This document shows positions 1-12,059 of a stretch of DNA of 64,000 nt, piece after piece. Within the stretch, counting starts at the first letter, position 1. Each line of letters begins with the position of its first letter. The DNA is from Phascolomyces articulosus (taxonomy: Eukaryota; Mucoromycota; Mucoromycetes; Mucorales; Lichtheimiaceae). The DNA lies in NCBI GenBank assembly GCA_025677815.1, contig JAIXMP010000010.1, positions 744,001 to 808,000 on the forward strand. The letters are read 5' to 3'. Both the position numbers and the translations under genes were made by a program. The notes under the pieces were generated by a model. It saw only the letters and a list, made by a program, of their open reading frames with translations, did no database searches and was not told where the DNA came from.

Positions 1-56
1 TCCTTCCTTCTTACTAATAGTTAACTATCATCACTTTAAAACATAGTCTAATGCCA

Positions 57-560
57 TTAGCCTTTACGCCATTGTCTATAACTGGTGTTATTGTTGCTTT
101 CCGATTGTTGTTCATGCTGCAATTCATATTGTAATTGTTGCTGTTGTTGCCATGCCGAATGATATTTTGTATTATTCAGGTCCACAATGACGTTTTTTTG
201 TGGTTCAAACTTTGAATACGCGACAATCGTCGTGACCATGGCAATACCCGTCAACAGTGACCACTTTGTCCATTGTTGCTGTTCTTCTGGTGACGACCCC
301 CTTCTTGCTTCAGGTGGTCTATCTTCCCAAGCTGCTCCTTCCGGTGCTCGATTCGATGCAAAATATGATTCTTTTCCAATTAATCGTTGATACGCTGCTG
401 TAATATCCCGAATATCAACAGTGGCATCCTGCTGTTGATGGGCTACATCTGGATGGTATTTTTTACATAGTTCTATATATCTTCTTTTGATTTCTTTCTT
501 GGAAGCTGTTTGCGCTACGCCTAAAAGTTGACGATCTTTTAACCGAGAAACCGCTGACAT
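57..560 (-). CDS. J-domain protein with one membrane anchor
   Basis: This is a single-exon gene of 167 residues read from ATG at 558-560. Residues about 9-60 form a J-domain: helix II is basic (KKEIKRRYIELCKKY) and is followed by the HPD motif at residues 36-38, which stimulates Hsp70 ATPase activity in all J-proteins. A hydrophobic stretch around residues 98-117 (LLTGIAMVTTIVAY) looks like a single transmembrane helix, and a Q/N-rich tail follows. There is no G/F region or zinc finger, so it is a class C (type III) J-protein. The layout suggests a membrane-anchored co-chaperone, mitochondrial or ER; the sequence does not decide which. The small size and lack of other domains fit several unrelated small fungal J-proteins, so I give no symbol. 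Confidence 0.85.
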   Translation of the reverse strand: MSAVSRLKDRQLLGVAQTASKKEIKRRYIELCKKYHPDVAHQQQDATVDIRDITAAYQRLIGKESYFASNRAPEGAAWEDRPPEARRGSSPEEQQQWTKWSLLTGIAMVTTIVAYSKFEPQKNVIVDLNNTKYHSAWQQQQQLQYELQHEQQSESNNNTSYRQWRKG

Positions 561-2431
561 TCTTTTGAAAGTTTGTTTATTATTGTTTGTTATTTATTAG
601 AAGAAAAAAAAAAAGGAAAAATGGGCTCCCATCTATTTTTTCCTTTTCTTCTTTTTTGAAATCCAGCAAGAAATCTTATGGGGATGTAAATCTCTCATGT
701 CATTATATATTGGATGGCGATATGTTCCCACAATAATATATATCTATAGTCCAAAAGCATATAGTCGATGGTGATAGGAGACGTATATACAAATCGTATT
801 TTTATTTTTTTCTGTAGATGAGAAAACATGTGGCATCTGTATAATTATAATAGTAGAAATAGAAAGGATATATTTCCTACAATGATTTGCTGTTTCATTC
901 CTGATGCTTGTTCCTATTATTTCTTACATTCTTTCCATGTTATTTATTTCAATTAGAATCTATATAAAAAAATCCTCCTTTGATGAAAACTGTCAAGAAA
1001 AAAATAAATGTGATAGAATGACGACGTGTTTCAAATCATTGAAACCTGGTAATTTGGAAACAATCCAGTGCAGAAAGTTTATAATTATATATATGTAACC
1101 ATCATAACAAAAAAAAATAACAATAATAATGCCACAAAGTTTGGGTGGGATATATAAACTCATATACCAATATTTATATATTTTTATTGCTAATAATGAT
1201 GAATCAATAGAAGAAATAAAATGATGTTCCCTTTATATAGAGTGAGATTATTAGAAAGCACACCCACGGTCTTAGACCACAAAATCCACATACGCCCACC
1301 AGTTTCGTGTAACCCTATGAATAATATTTTCATGCGTGTTAGTTGTCGAATCATGCTGTCGTGAGTTCAAGCACTTCTTGAATTCTAATACTTTATAAAA
1401 TAACATAGAATAAAGCAGTAATTTTTAAAACATGCTGAAAGATGCTGCAATGTTTATTTCATTACTGTAAGTTTGTACATTCATGCATATATAATAAATT
1501 AACGAATAATACATTTTTATATCTATTTGAGACGTCAGAACATCGATAATAATAATTATGTACCTACTGATTCATTGTACATATATGAATATAAATATGA
1601 TCACTGATAATGCAGGTCAATTGCTTGAAATATAATATGCGTTTTTACGTTGTTCCCGGCCCCACATATTGTTCCCGACTCTTGTTTATGTTTTGTTCAT
1701 ATGATATATCCATTAGCAGTGTATATGTTGATATATTGTCAGTAATAGATAATATATATACAAAGAAGATGGAATGATGTTTTATCTTGTAGTGAATTGC
1801 CGGGTCTAATATATTGTGGTCCATCTCTCTCACTTTTCTTAAATTTTATATGTGATAATGCTCAGGCACATAAACATTATTAAATTCTTTCGCTTCAAGG
1901 CTGATAACATATGAAAAGCAGATCCATCGTATGTCTCATAATGTTCAAAAACAGTATGACTAACTTGGTATTAAAAAATACGGCTAAAAAAAAACAGGTG
2001 ATGTAACCGACTCACTTTAATGCGTATTACATTTTGATTTTTCTTTTCTTATGAGTAAAACTATTATTTTTCACCATTTTTTTTATCGAATGACAAAAAT
2101 ATTTATACTTTGTTAGTAAAACAAAAAAAAATGAACCTATTCATTGATCAACATCAATAGGTCCATCGTCAGAGACCATCAGATAATATATATAGTTTAT
2201 ATTCTGACAAATTTTCTGTTTCCCCCAGAAACTGGTGTTTGATAAAATTGGATTGTATAAATCTTATAAAGAACCATGGGAACGAAGCATGAGTAACTTA
2301 CTCATTGATCGTCATTTGCGTGTGAACAAAGCCTCCGCTCGCATAAACAAAATTCGGATCCATCCGCTTTTTTAATTTTTTACTTTTTTTTTCCCGTTTT
2401 CATAATTTCAGTTTTTATATATCATTAAACC
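561..2431. other. Intergenic, no gene seen
   Basis: This is AT-rich sequence between the divergent J-protein and fumarase genes. I see no coding-like frames with splice sites. It contains one ATCAGATAA GATA-type site (2178-2186) and a 28-codon upstream ORF (2289-2375) in the probable fumarase leader. A CAG acceptor-like site sits just before the fumarase ATG, so a 5'UTR intron is possible. Confidence 0.5.
2178..2186 (+). promoter_or_regulatory. ATCAGATAA GATA-factor consensus upstream of fumarase
   Basis: The nine bases match exactly the ATCWGATAA consensus published for SreA-type iron-regulatory GATA repressors. The site lies about 245 bases before the fumarase ATG. A single match in about 64 kb of AT-rich DNA is not surprising by chance, so the functional claim is weak. 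Confidence 0.25.
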
Positions 2432-4646
2432 ATGACCACTGAATACCGAGTCGAACGCGATACTTTTGGTGAATTACAAGTACCTTCCAATGTTTATTGG
2501 GGTGCTCAGACTCAAAGGTACGATTGTTATTATTAATTAAAAAAAACACTTATTGTGAACCAACATCAATTTTTTCTTTTTTCAACATAAGATCGCTTCA
2601 AAATTTCAAAATTGGAGGAGTCCGAGAGCGTATGCCTCCTGCTTTGATCAAAAGCTTTGGTACTTTGAAGAAAGCAGCAGCTAAAGCTAATATGAGTTAT
2701 GGTATTCTAGACAAGAAAATTGGTGACGCCATCGTCCAAGCAGCAGACGAGGTAAAAATAGATAGATTTAGGAGGAGGAGTGCATCTTTGTATGGTGTAA
2801 AAAAGAAAGTCAAAACACAAAAAATACCATTGGATAACCTACTTTTTCCCGCGTATTTCACGATTCTTATATTACGATTTCATCCTGGAATAATCCATCC
2901 TTTTCTAACCTTATATTCGTGTGCTGGGTGTTGTTAGGTGATTTCTGGTAAATTGAATGATCATTTCCCATTGGTGATTTGGCAAACAGGTTCAGGAACA
3001 CAAACACAGTAAGATCATCAATACACAAAACAAGCATTATCAACAATGAGGGAGGAAATGGAAGGAAAACTAATTAAATCTTCAACATAATAGTATGAAT
3101 GTGAATGAAGTATTATCCAACCGAGCTATTGAAATTTTGGGTGGTGAATTGGGTAGCAAGACACCTGTCCATCCTAATGACCATGTTAACATGGGTCAAT
3201 CATCCAACGACTCGTTCCCGACCGCTATGCATATTGCAGCCGTTGTCGAAATTGCCGAACAACTTATTCCGGCTCTTACCGAATTACGTGATGCCATCCA
3301 AGCTAAATCGGAAGAGTTCAAGGATATCATTAAAGTATGTATTCTATATTTATTTTTATTTTTATTTTTGGGGAAAAGGGGGTGTTTGTTTACATAAACA
3401 TGATGTGCAATCAATGATAAGGTTATATGTATATATTAATATTAAGTTTATATACTATAGATTGGTCGTACTCATTTACAAGATGCTACACCTTTAACAT
3501 TGGGTCAAGAATTTTCTGGATATGTTCAACAACTCACTTATGGTATTGAACGTGTTCAAGGTACTGTTCCTCGTCTTTCTCGCCTTGCACAAGGTGGTAC
3601 CGCTGTTGGTACTGGATTAAATAGTCGTGTTGGATTTGATGTTAAGATTGCTGAAACAGTCTCTGAAATTACCGGTTTGCGCTTTGAAACTGCTCCTAAT
3701 AAGGTAAACAGCAATATCAGGAGGAAAGGAAGATGGGAATACTATATCTATCTATCTGTTTTACATACTCAAATATATTTTTTTGTTAGTTCGAAGCCTT
3801 GGCAGCCAATGATGCTGTTGTTGAATGCTCAGGTGCCCTAAATACTATTGCAGTTTCATTGATGAAGATCGCTAATGATATCCGTTTTCTCGGTTCTGGA
3901 CCACGTTGTGGTTTGGGTGAACTTTCATTACCAGAAAACGAACCTGGATCTTCTATTATGCCTGGTAAGGTCAACCCAACCCAATGTGAAGCCATGACTA
4001 TGGTCTGTGCACAAGTGATGGGGTAAGTAATACTATGATTTATTATATAGAATAAAAACATGTTTTCATGAATACACAGTTATTCTTAAAAGTTCTTTTT
4101 TTATTGCAGTAATGCTACAACAATTAGTGTAGCTGGAAGCTATGGTCAATTTGAGGTAAGGAATAGAGATATATCTAAAAGAGGAAGACGTTGATAACAG
4201 AAAAAACACGTTCCTTACCATACTATTGTATACTTCCCTATTATCTATAGCTTAATGTATTCAAGCCAGTCATGATTGCCAATCTTTTACAATCTATTAA
4301 TTTGGTTGCTGATGCTTCACGTTCTTTCACCAAGAACTGTGTCATTGGCATTATTGCTAACCGAGAAAGAATCAATAAAATCATGAATGAATCTCTCATG
4401 TTGGTCACTGGTAAGTTTTTTATTGGGTACTACAATACTATGATTTGATGGATGAATCGAGACAGCTAATGAATTGTGTTTGTAGCTCTCAATCCAAAAA
4501 TAGGTTATGATTCAGCAGCAGCCTGTGCTAAAAAAGCACATAAAGAAGGAACAACCTTGAAAGAAGCTGCGATCAGTCTTGGTCTTTTAACAGAGGAACA
4601 ATTTGACGAATGGGTGCGCCCTGAAGATATGATTGGTCCAAAGTAA
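2432..4646 (+). CDS. FUM1: Fumarate hydratase, class II
   Basis: Fumarase interconverts fumarate and L-malate in the TCA cycle and has a cytosolic role in the DNA damage response. I read nine exons: 2432-2517, 2592-2751, 2938-3008, 3094-3334, 3461-3703, 3790-4022, 4110-4155, 4251-4410 and 4486-4646. They sum to 1401 bases, or 466 residues, normal for the class II (FumC) family. The class II signature [11 protein letters not shown] is intact in exon 6, and TGSGTQT, the HPNDHVN region and SSND of the active site are present. The protein begins [18 protein letters not shown] with no room for a mitochondrial presequence, and an in-frame TAA lies just upstream of the ATG. This copy should therefore be cytosolic unless another transcript adds an exon. 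Confidence 0.96.
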
Positions 4647-5075
4647 TATATAGTATAGATAATATAAATATGAAGAAAGAATATGTTTTCAATAATACAA
4701 TACAGTTCCACATCCCAACAATTAATTTTTTCTTTTTAAATAAATTATAATATCAATCACCTGCATAATAAAAATGAACAAATTACTATTACCATGATAT
4801 GATGCATAATATGATAAAGTAGTCAAACATCAGGATGTACATATTATCTAATGGAAGAGCTCAACTACTGAATGGAGCCATCGTTACTGGCAATAATGAT
4901 ACCTTGCAACTAGGAACCACACGCCCAAGGTACCAAGAAAATCATGTGTTACAAAATCAAAATGCTTCAGTCTTAGTTTTTGCGGTGTTCCATGAGCCAA
5001 TGGTTTTTGATAGTGTGTTCCTTTTTTTTTCGCGACACCCTCTCTTTCTTTTTTTTACTTTACACTTAATACATA
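4647..5075. other. Intergenic, no gene seen
   Basis: A short spacer between two plus-strand genes, holding the fumarase 3' end and the YIF1 promoter/leader. A T-rich tract lies just before the YIF1 start. Confidence 0.5.
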
Positions 5076-6569
5076 ATGTATCAAGATAATCCAAATGCTT
5101 ATAACAACTATTATAATCCACATGGATCGCCACCCATGAATACTCGGACACCACCTCCTTTACAACATCCAATTCCACAACATCCGATTCCAAATTTTAA
5201 TCAACAAGTTCATCAAACATCCGCGTCTCCGGGCTTTCATCAACAGCAACAACAACACCAACAAAATTTCCAATATCGTCAAGGTCCACACCAACCTACA
5301 CCACAACAGCAAGGAGGTTCTTATACACCCAGTATGGGTGGTCCAACACCTCAAGGAAACATGTACTCGCAGTTTGGCTTTAATGAGCCCGCTACACAAT
5401 TAGGCATGCAGTTTGCTGGCAATGCCGTTGCTCAAGGAACTGCTTATATGGAACGCAACGTAAGCCAATCAAAAAATTAGGAATAGAAGGGAAACTCGAT
5501 GATATCCACTTTGAGAAAAAAAATGAGAATATGCTATTGATATATGTTTTATATATTTACTGACTAGTTTAATCGATGGGTGGATATGCCTGCTTTGCGA
5601 CACTATTTCAATGTGAGCAATATGTATGTCATTAATAAATTGAGATTGATCCTCTTTCCCTGGCGACATTCGGTAAGGAAAAAGACAAAAAAACAAGTTT
5701 TGTGAGAGATTGGGGGATTAAATTGATATTCAACGAAAAATTCCATGTTTTTTAGCCATGGAGTCGCTCAATAAAGCGATCAGAAACTGGTCAAATGGAA
5801 GGATTTAAGCCCCCACGAGAAGATATCAATTCACCCGATTTATATATACCAGGTAAAAAAATACTCTTTTCAAATGCGTACATGAAAGTAGAACATGTTT
5901 GACCATGCATTGATGCATATTTGAATTATCTTTCCATTAGTGTTGGCTATAGTAACTTATATTTTACTTTGTGGACTTGCCGCTGGACAGCAGGGATCGT
6001 AAGTTTGATATCCATATCTTAAAAGAAGAGAGAGGGGTTATGGTTATTCAAATGGCTGATCTTTTTTTTTTGAATACCATATTAGATTCCACCCGGAGAA
6101 ACTATATGTAGCAGGATGGTGTTCATTAGCATTCTTACTGTTTGAACTTATTAGTATGCGTTTGACGTGTTATTTTTTGAATATACCCTTCGAAGCATCC
6201 ATGCTTGACCTTGTGGCCTATTCGGGTTATAAATACGTTTGTATTATTGTGACTGATGTGATCAAGCTTCTTGGCGCTGGAAAATGGCTTTCTACAACCG
6301 TTTTTGTATATACTGCCCTAAGTGTTGGTTTCTTCTTGGTAAGTTCAAATCATCATATATTATAGGTATACCATAGTAATTGAATATAACAATAATAATA
6401 ATCCATAACTATTTATTTTCATCTATAGCTTCGATCGATGCGCTATGTTATTTTGCCAGATGCCGCTGCTGGACCTTCTACCTTCAACCCTCAACGTAAA
6501 CGAAGAATGTGGTTCTTACTGACAATTGCAGCTATGCAAATGGTGTTTATGTTTTTTCTTGTGAATTAA
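5076..6569 (+). CDS. YIF1: YIF1-family ER/Golgi membrane protein
   Basis: Yif1 partners with Yip1 in COPII vesicle budding and ER-Golgi transport. Six exons (5076-5459, 5568-5672, 5756-5852, 5941-5998, 6086-6338, 6429-6569) sum to 1038 bases and 345 residues. The first exon encodes a 128-residue disordered head rich in P, Q and N. The conserved part begins at FNRWVDMPALRHYFNVSNMY, the YIF1 juxtamembrane region, followed by KLRLILFPWRH and about five hydrophobic segments (for example VLAIVTYILLCGLAAG and WFLLTIAAMQMVFMFFLVN at the extreme C-terminus). The short C-terminal tail behind the last helix is typical of the family. The gene converges on the Rab escort gene with only about 50 bases between stop codons. 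Confidence 0.93.
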
Positions 6570-6619
6570 AAAAATTACTATATTTATACATAATAAAGGT
6601 TGTCTTATATAAATGCTAT

Positions 6620-9184
6620 TTAGTAATCTTCTTCAGGGTCTTGGGGTTGTTCAGGCATAAATTCAGTGTCTTTGGGAACACATCGATAGAATATATCCAT
6701 AGCTTCACTAACAGCATTTTCAAAAGTAAGAGTACCCGTTGGGTCACTGCATGGAATGATGTTTTTGGGAAGATGCCAAGAATCATCCAAGGTTACTTGT
6801 CGAGACCGTTGGTCATAAAGTAATGAAAACTTGATGTGTGCATCTAGATGAATATTTCATTTTGTGAGAAAAAGTGAAATTCAATATATACGAGAAATTC
6901 TGATATTATTACTACCTTGAGGTAAAAGTAAATCAATGGCCTTTTGTAGTTCAGTTTGGTCTCCTCCAGTGGATTCTTTCCAGAGATATGTAATATCTAA
7001 CACAACATATAACAATAATATAAAATATTTTATCACGGATACTCTGTGTCCTTCTTTATTTTATAAAACAATATATATTCTTCTCCCAATATTATTAACT
7101 TACATTCTCCTCGGGGACAAGCCATTGTTTCATGATTCTGATGTAAAACAAACATTTTTTTTTCTTGATTTCCTGCAGAACTACCAGGTGGAAACACACT
7201 GTAGCATAACACTTCATCATTTTCTCCAAATGATACTAATGGCTTATCCGTTACGACCAGAGCTCGTGATACGGAATTACTAACAAAATAAAAGGATATT
7301 AGTATGATCTCATTTGTATAAGATGAGACTTTGAAAAACTTACCCAAAATCGGCCACAGCTGGTGATATCCAACTTTTATCCAAATAATCAATTCCAGCA
7401 ATAACCCAATTGGAATTAAACTTTTGACCATCTTTTGTTTCTATACCCTTGCATTCACCTGTGTTCTCATCGATCAAATATCCAGCTAATCCTTGACTAA
7501 GAATATAAACACCACCAAACACTGCACATACCCTATATGTGTATTTAAATGACATGTTCGAATATGGTAGGAAAAAAAAAGAGGACAAAGTATTATTGAA
7601 AGAAAAATTAGTCACTCACCGACAAAAAGCCTGGGCAATTTCACTTCCACCACCATATAATGGACACAAGTATCCACCTTTGTTAAATCGACCCATGGAT
7701 CGTACAAATGCTTGTGTTTGCTCTAATCCAATCTTTGTAGGTGCTAATTATATTTCCATGTTAATAAAGCAACTCCGCTCCTTTGTTTAAACGTTATCTA
7801 TCATATTTTTTCAACATACTTTGACTATCCACTCCTGCAATGGCATAGATAATAGCAGTTTGTAATTTTCCAGAAATCTTGAATTTTTCATCCAAAAATT
7901 GTACATAAGACATATCCTCATTTCCTAGAAACATAGTTCATCCAAATTCGTTCAAGGCCATTATTCACCATATCGAGATATATATTTTACCCTTCTTTCC
8001 TTTTCTTTACCTTCAAGTACTTCAGGATTGGAGTCAAAGTCGATTGCAAATGTTAAAAATCTCATTAATTTACGTTTATCGACCAAATTGATTGCTTTGT
8101 TTGTAAATACATCCTGTTTTGAACTTGGGACCTAAATACATATTTTTCTTTCATTAATACATCCAAATCATTTTCATCACCCTCTCTCGTTCTTTCTTTT
8201 GCCCCATTCAAACATAAAAATCCAATCTAGTCTTACTCGATCAAGTCGTTCTTCCTCGCTATCATATATGCCAATATCATCCACACCCTTAAATTCAAGG
8301 TATCGACCCACACCACTTCGAATAAGAATTTCCACTAGTTTTCCGTTACATGACAGTAATTTAGGGGTTAAATCCAGATTGTATGATCTTGATGCATGCA
8401 TAGTATTTTGTAATGCATTTAATTTGGATATACTTGGTTGCAAATCTATGGTGGTAATCGTATTTTGCCGCTTTTCGAGAATGGATTTAATTTCTTGATG
8501 GATTGCTTCTTCCAAAAATGCTTTATCAGTATAAGAGTCGATGGAAAGGAGTGATTGGATCTTTTCATAAAGTGCTGCCTCCAGAGATTCGGTCTTTGTG
8601 TCGAACTGAATAGCCTCCATGTCGTCCGTCAAAGGTTGTCCAAGAAAGTTAAATTTGACATTGCGATAGTTGCTTTTATAATTCTTTTGATAATCTATTT
8701 TGGATTCTATCACCATAACTTTTTGTCAATTCATTGATGATGAATTTAAAAGGTTTATTGATATATTACCTTTGTTTTCAGCTGATTCACTATCTAATAA
8801 GAAGATACGGAATAGACGCGTTAGCCTGCCTATAGTTCCACTCTTTCGTTTGTACAAACTCTGTTATTATTTTCTTACCTTGTTGTTGTAAACCTTGATT
8901 CCATCGTAATAATTCTTTGAAGCCAAAAACACTCCAATTGCTTCCGTAATGAGCATTACTATCAACATGAAGAACTTTCTTTCCTGCACGGGCGAGTGAG
9001 CTATTTTTGTTTTAAAATAAAGGGCAACTCCTGATTAATAATCGTATCATTTCTTGACTTATACAAATTTGTTCTACGACTCAAAAAAAGTTTACCCTGC
9101 AACGATGGACTCGATTAAGCCCGTGCCAAGAACAATAGCATCGAAATCTGTTTCGTCTAAGAGTTGTGGATTATCTTTTGACAT
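6620..9184 (-). CDS. MRS6: Rab escort protein (Rab geranylgeranyltransferase component A)
   Basis: The Rab escort protein (REP) presents newly made Rab GTPases to geranylgeranyltransferase and delivers them to membranes. Eleven exons are read on the minus strand: 9184-9096, 9000-8879, 8793-8770, 8718-8237, 8131-8011, 7924-7820, 7743-7620, 7532-7344, 7279-7104, 6996-6916 and 6843-6620. They sum to 1737 bases and 578 residues. The N-terminus has the GDI/REP dinucleotide-fold motif (DFDAIVLGTGLIESIVAG), then HVDSNAHYGSNW. Exon 4 holds YNLDLTPKLL and GVGRYLEFK of the GDI superfamily. The long insert before that block separates REP from the shorter RabGDI. ATG 9184 is the first ATG; the frame upstream is open but only from a GTG. 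Exon 3 is only 24 bases, and its acceptor choice is the least certain point. Confidence 0.92.
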
Positions 9185-10250
9185 TGGTAAGAAAGAGTTC
9201 AGGTCCGAAAAATTGGAAGCGTATGGGTGATAGTGTCGGAGAACTGAAACTGGAAAACAAGACGATGTAGTAGTTAAAAATAAACTCACTGGCTCACTAC
9301 TAGCCCAAAAATATGTGTGTGTGTAAGTTCATGTAACTGAATGATATACCATGTGGTGGCAAAGAGTGATGATATGGTGGTGTTTTATGTTACAATTGTC
9401 TTATTTTTGACACACAGCAAGCACTAAGCTAGCTATCTTTTTAAGATCTTTTTTTTTGTGTTGACCATATAAGCTCAAGTTTTATTGTGAAACATGTAAA
9501 TTTTGAAATAAAGGGGTGAGTCATTTAAAGAACTAAAAATGCGAAAAAAAGAAAAGAAAGGAAATGAAGAGAGAAGTGAAGAGTGTGAAAAATATTGTAT
9601 CTACTGTATATCAGTATTAGGAATTGTTTTATAATAATAATAAAGAGCTTTTCTGACTACGTTGATAATCACAAGAAGTCTATAGTTAAAAATCCAATTG
9701 CTCAGTTGGCTTGCAATTACTTTGAATAGCGGTGAAATGTTTTTTGGATGATCAAACTTTTTTCCTCTGAGTCACAGTACAGGTTATGCACCTGAGCGAA
9801 TGTTTAAGATAATATTCAATTAGCCAATCAATTAAAAGTTTTTGTTTGTTGCCAATGTATCTCTTTTTGCTTACCCGTAATCCTCAACCCGTTTTTAACA
9901 CGGGGAAATGTTTCTTGAACAAAAGTAGCGTCTGGGTGCAAATCATAGTACCCTCACGAGCGACAGGGGCCATTCTTAGGCATGACTACTCCCCACATAC
10001 TACAATTAACCTTGGGCCTAATCAAAAGCAAATAGAAAAAATAATATCATATTAGACTATTGAAAAATAACAACAATAAGAGTGAGAAACAAATAAATAA
10101 AAATAATCATCTTACACGAAACAGAGAAAAAGAAATGGGAATACACAAAAAGCAATAGAGCACTTCTTTCCATAACTAAGCTAAAGAATGAGCATGAGCA
10201 CCAGAATGATAATTGCTTATCATCCACCAAAACCTATTATCTAACAAGAG

Positions 10251-10396
10251 TGGCGAGATACGCAATCACGTCTTACACCCAGCGTTAGAAAGGAATTGTG
10301 TGCACTAAAGAATAACTTTAGCACATTTGATGATATGACCCATTCATCAGAACCAAACATTGGAATAATGGCGAGATATGCAATCACGTCTTATAC
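10251..10396. repeat. Duplicated 28-base motif, 118 bases apart
   Basis: Positions 10251-10278 and 10369-10396 share 26 of 28 bases. The shared block begins TGGCGAGATA and contains GCAATCACGTCTTA; the two differences are both pyrimidine transitions. Similarity fades downstream (both continue with GAAAGG a few bases later). The surrounding sequence is unrelated AT-rich DNA, so this block is conserved above its surroundings. No open frame spans both copies. Confidence 0.6.
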
Positions 10397-11903
10397 ACAA
10401 CACGAGAAAGGCACTGAGCAGTGATATCATGCACAAAGACAAGACATTCAGATGAACTGTTGTAAAAACAGAACAAGGAAAGAAGATGAACCAAAGCAAG
10501 AACGGCACTTCAGTCTCACTGTATCAGACAAAGGAGAACACCCCAAGAAGATTAATAAAAAATATAAAAAAAGAATACTAAGTGCAATATGTCTAATAGT
10601 TTCATCCATCCATCACACACAATAAACATGACAGGTCCTTACCAGATCATTTTTCTCTTTTCTACTATTAACAAAATATTTTAATGAAGCATATCAAACA
10701 AGTTCTTTCTTATCTTCTCCATCTTAACCAAAAGAACCAATGATAAACGTACCTTTATTGACCTGTACCTGGGTCAAAGAAAAAAACCTATCAATCGAAA
10801 CCAATATTTATTCTACTTTTTATCCTTAATCCATCACGCCAATAAAATCTATATATAGATTATATATAAAACAAAACAAAGAGAGAACAATCCAGTGTAG
10901 TATATTGATAAGCAAAAGCAAAACAGAGTGTGTACGTTGATCCCACTTCCAAACAAATAGTATACAAACCAAGGACCAAAAGACATCAACCATAAGTATC
11001 AAGAAAATTTATTGCAGAAGTTCCACAACTATATATTTAATAATCGTTTATTGACCAGTAAATTGTTGAATACAATGAAAAGTATTTATTATTAAAGGGA
11101 AAGAAGAAAATATTGCAACAAAGGGATGTACAAACTTACCCAAAGCGTGTGCTTTTTATTTGAAGGAGAAGAAACCAGAATCAAGCTGAGCAGATTGACT
11201 ATATCATTTGTGAGAAGAATTTATAGTGATCAGAACAAGATAAAGCATCAGAAATTATTGCTTACCAGTGAAAAGCATGTGATATTAACAACATCAGTAT
11301 ACAAACAGATCACCAAATAGAGAAAAAGAAACAATGATCTAGACCATTGGATGAATCATGATTACCTTTAAAAAGATTTAATAATATAGAATTGTTTGAT
11401 CTTGCTTGAATTAATGGTCATGTCGGAAGAAAAAAAAATACCATAAAAGAACAACGATCTTGAGTGGAATGGATCTTGTAGAAAAAAAACACGAATAAAA
11501 AAATTGAAGGGGTGAAAAAAGAGTCAAAGAGAAAAACAAACATAATATAGTATATATCGCCACTCCTTCCCTAATAAAACTATACCTAGCTTTTGTTATC
11601 AATAGAAAAGAAAAGAAAATCTATTTATTACCATCATCCTATTCTTGCTTACCTTGTCATAAATAGAAAGAGATTTGTTATCAAACAATATATTCTTTAT
11701 TGGACGAATGAAATCATCTAAATAGATTTAAGAAAGATTCTCTTTATAACTTTTAAACTTATAATAAAGAATATCCCTTCCATCATATAGTACTTTGATA
11801 ACATCAAGTTTCTTTTAATTTATAACATAAATTACGTTTTGCAGTTATGTATAATGGCCTAATGATTAAAAGTGTGATTTTTGAAGTAGAAAAAAAGAAA
11901 AGG

Positions 11904-11931
11904 ACACGCGTCAATAACACGAGTCGCGTGT
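11904..11931. repeat. GC-rich inverted repeat with an ACGCGT box
   Basis: ACACGCG at 11904-11910 pairs with CGCGTGT at 11925-11931 around a 14-base loop. It stands out in otherwise AT-rich sequence. It contains ACGCGT (11906-11911), the core of the fungal MluI cell-cycle box. It lies downstream of the minus-strand gene that ends at 12060, so it could be a 3' structure or a promoter element; nothing decides. Confidence 0.35.
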
Positions 11932-12059
11932 TTACAAAATTGGGAATTACTTTCAACTTGCATGAAATTTCTTAAAAAAAAGTAGTAATGATTGACGGAG
12001 TGCCTGGCAGAATAAATTTAAAATCATGGGTCAATCCTTTTTCTCTTTCTTTCTTTCTT

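Larger units (their letters stand above)
9185..12059. other. Gene-poor stretch, possible non-coding transcript
   Basis: I see no convincing protein-coding frames. On the minus strand there are several donor-like sites (for example CAAG|GTAAGCAAG near 11655, ACTG|GTAAGCAA near 11265, TTGG|GTAAGTTT near 11137, and near 10650), suggesting a spliced non-coding RNA. A 28-base motif occurs twice, 118 bases apart (10251 and 10369). A small GC-rich hairpin containing ACGCGT lies at 11904-11931. None of this proves transcription. Confidence 0.3.

Noticed and set aside
1340..1385. GTGAGTTCAAGCAC, B-box-like
   Set aside because: No proper A box upstream and no stem pairing; probably chance.
9092..9289. 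Longer N-terminus for the Rab escort protein
   Set aside because: The extension begins with GTG, not ATG; the first ATG at 9184 gives the usual short leader before the nucleotide-binding motif.
11846..11872. A-box-like TGGCCTAATGATTAAA
   Set aside because: No B box follows at a tRNA-compatible distance and there is no cloverleaf.
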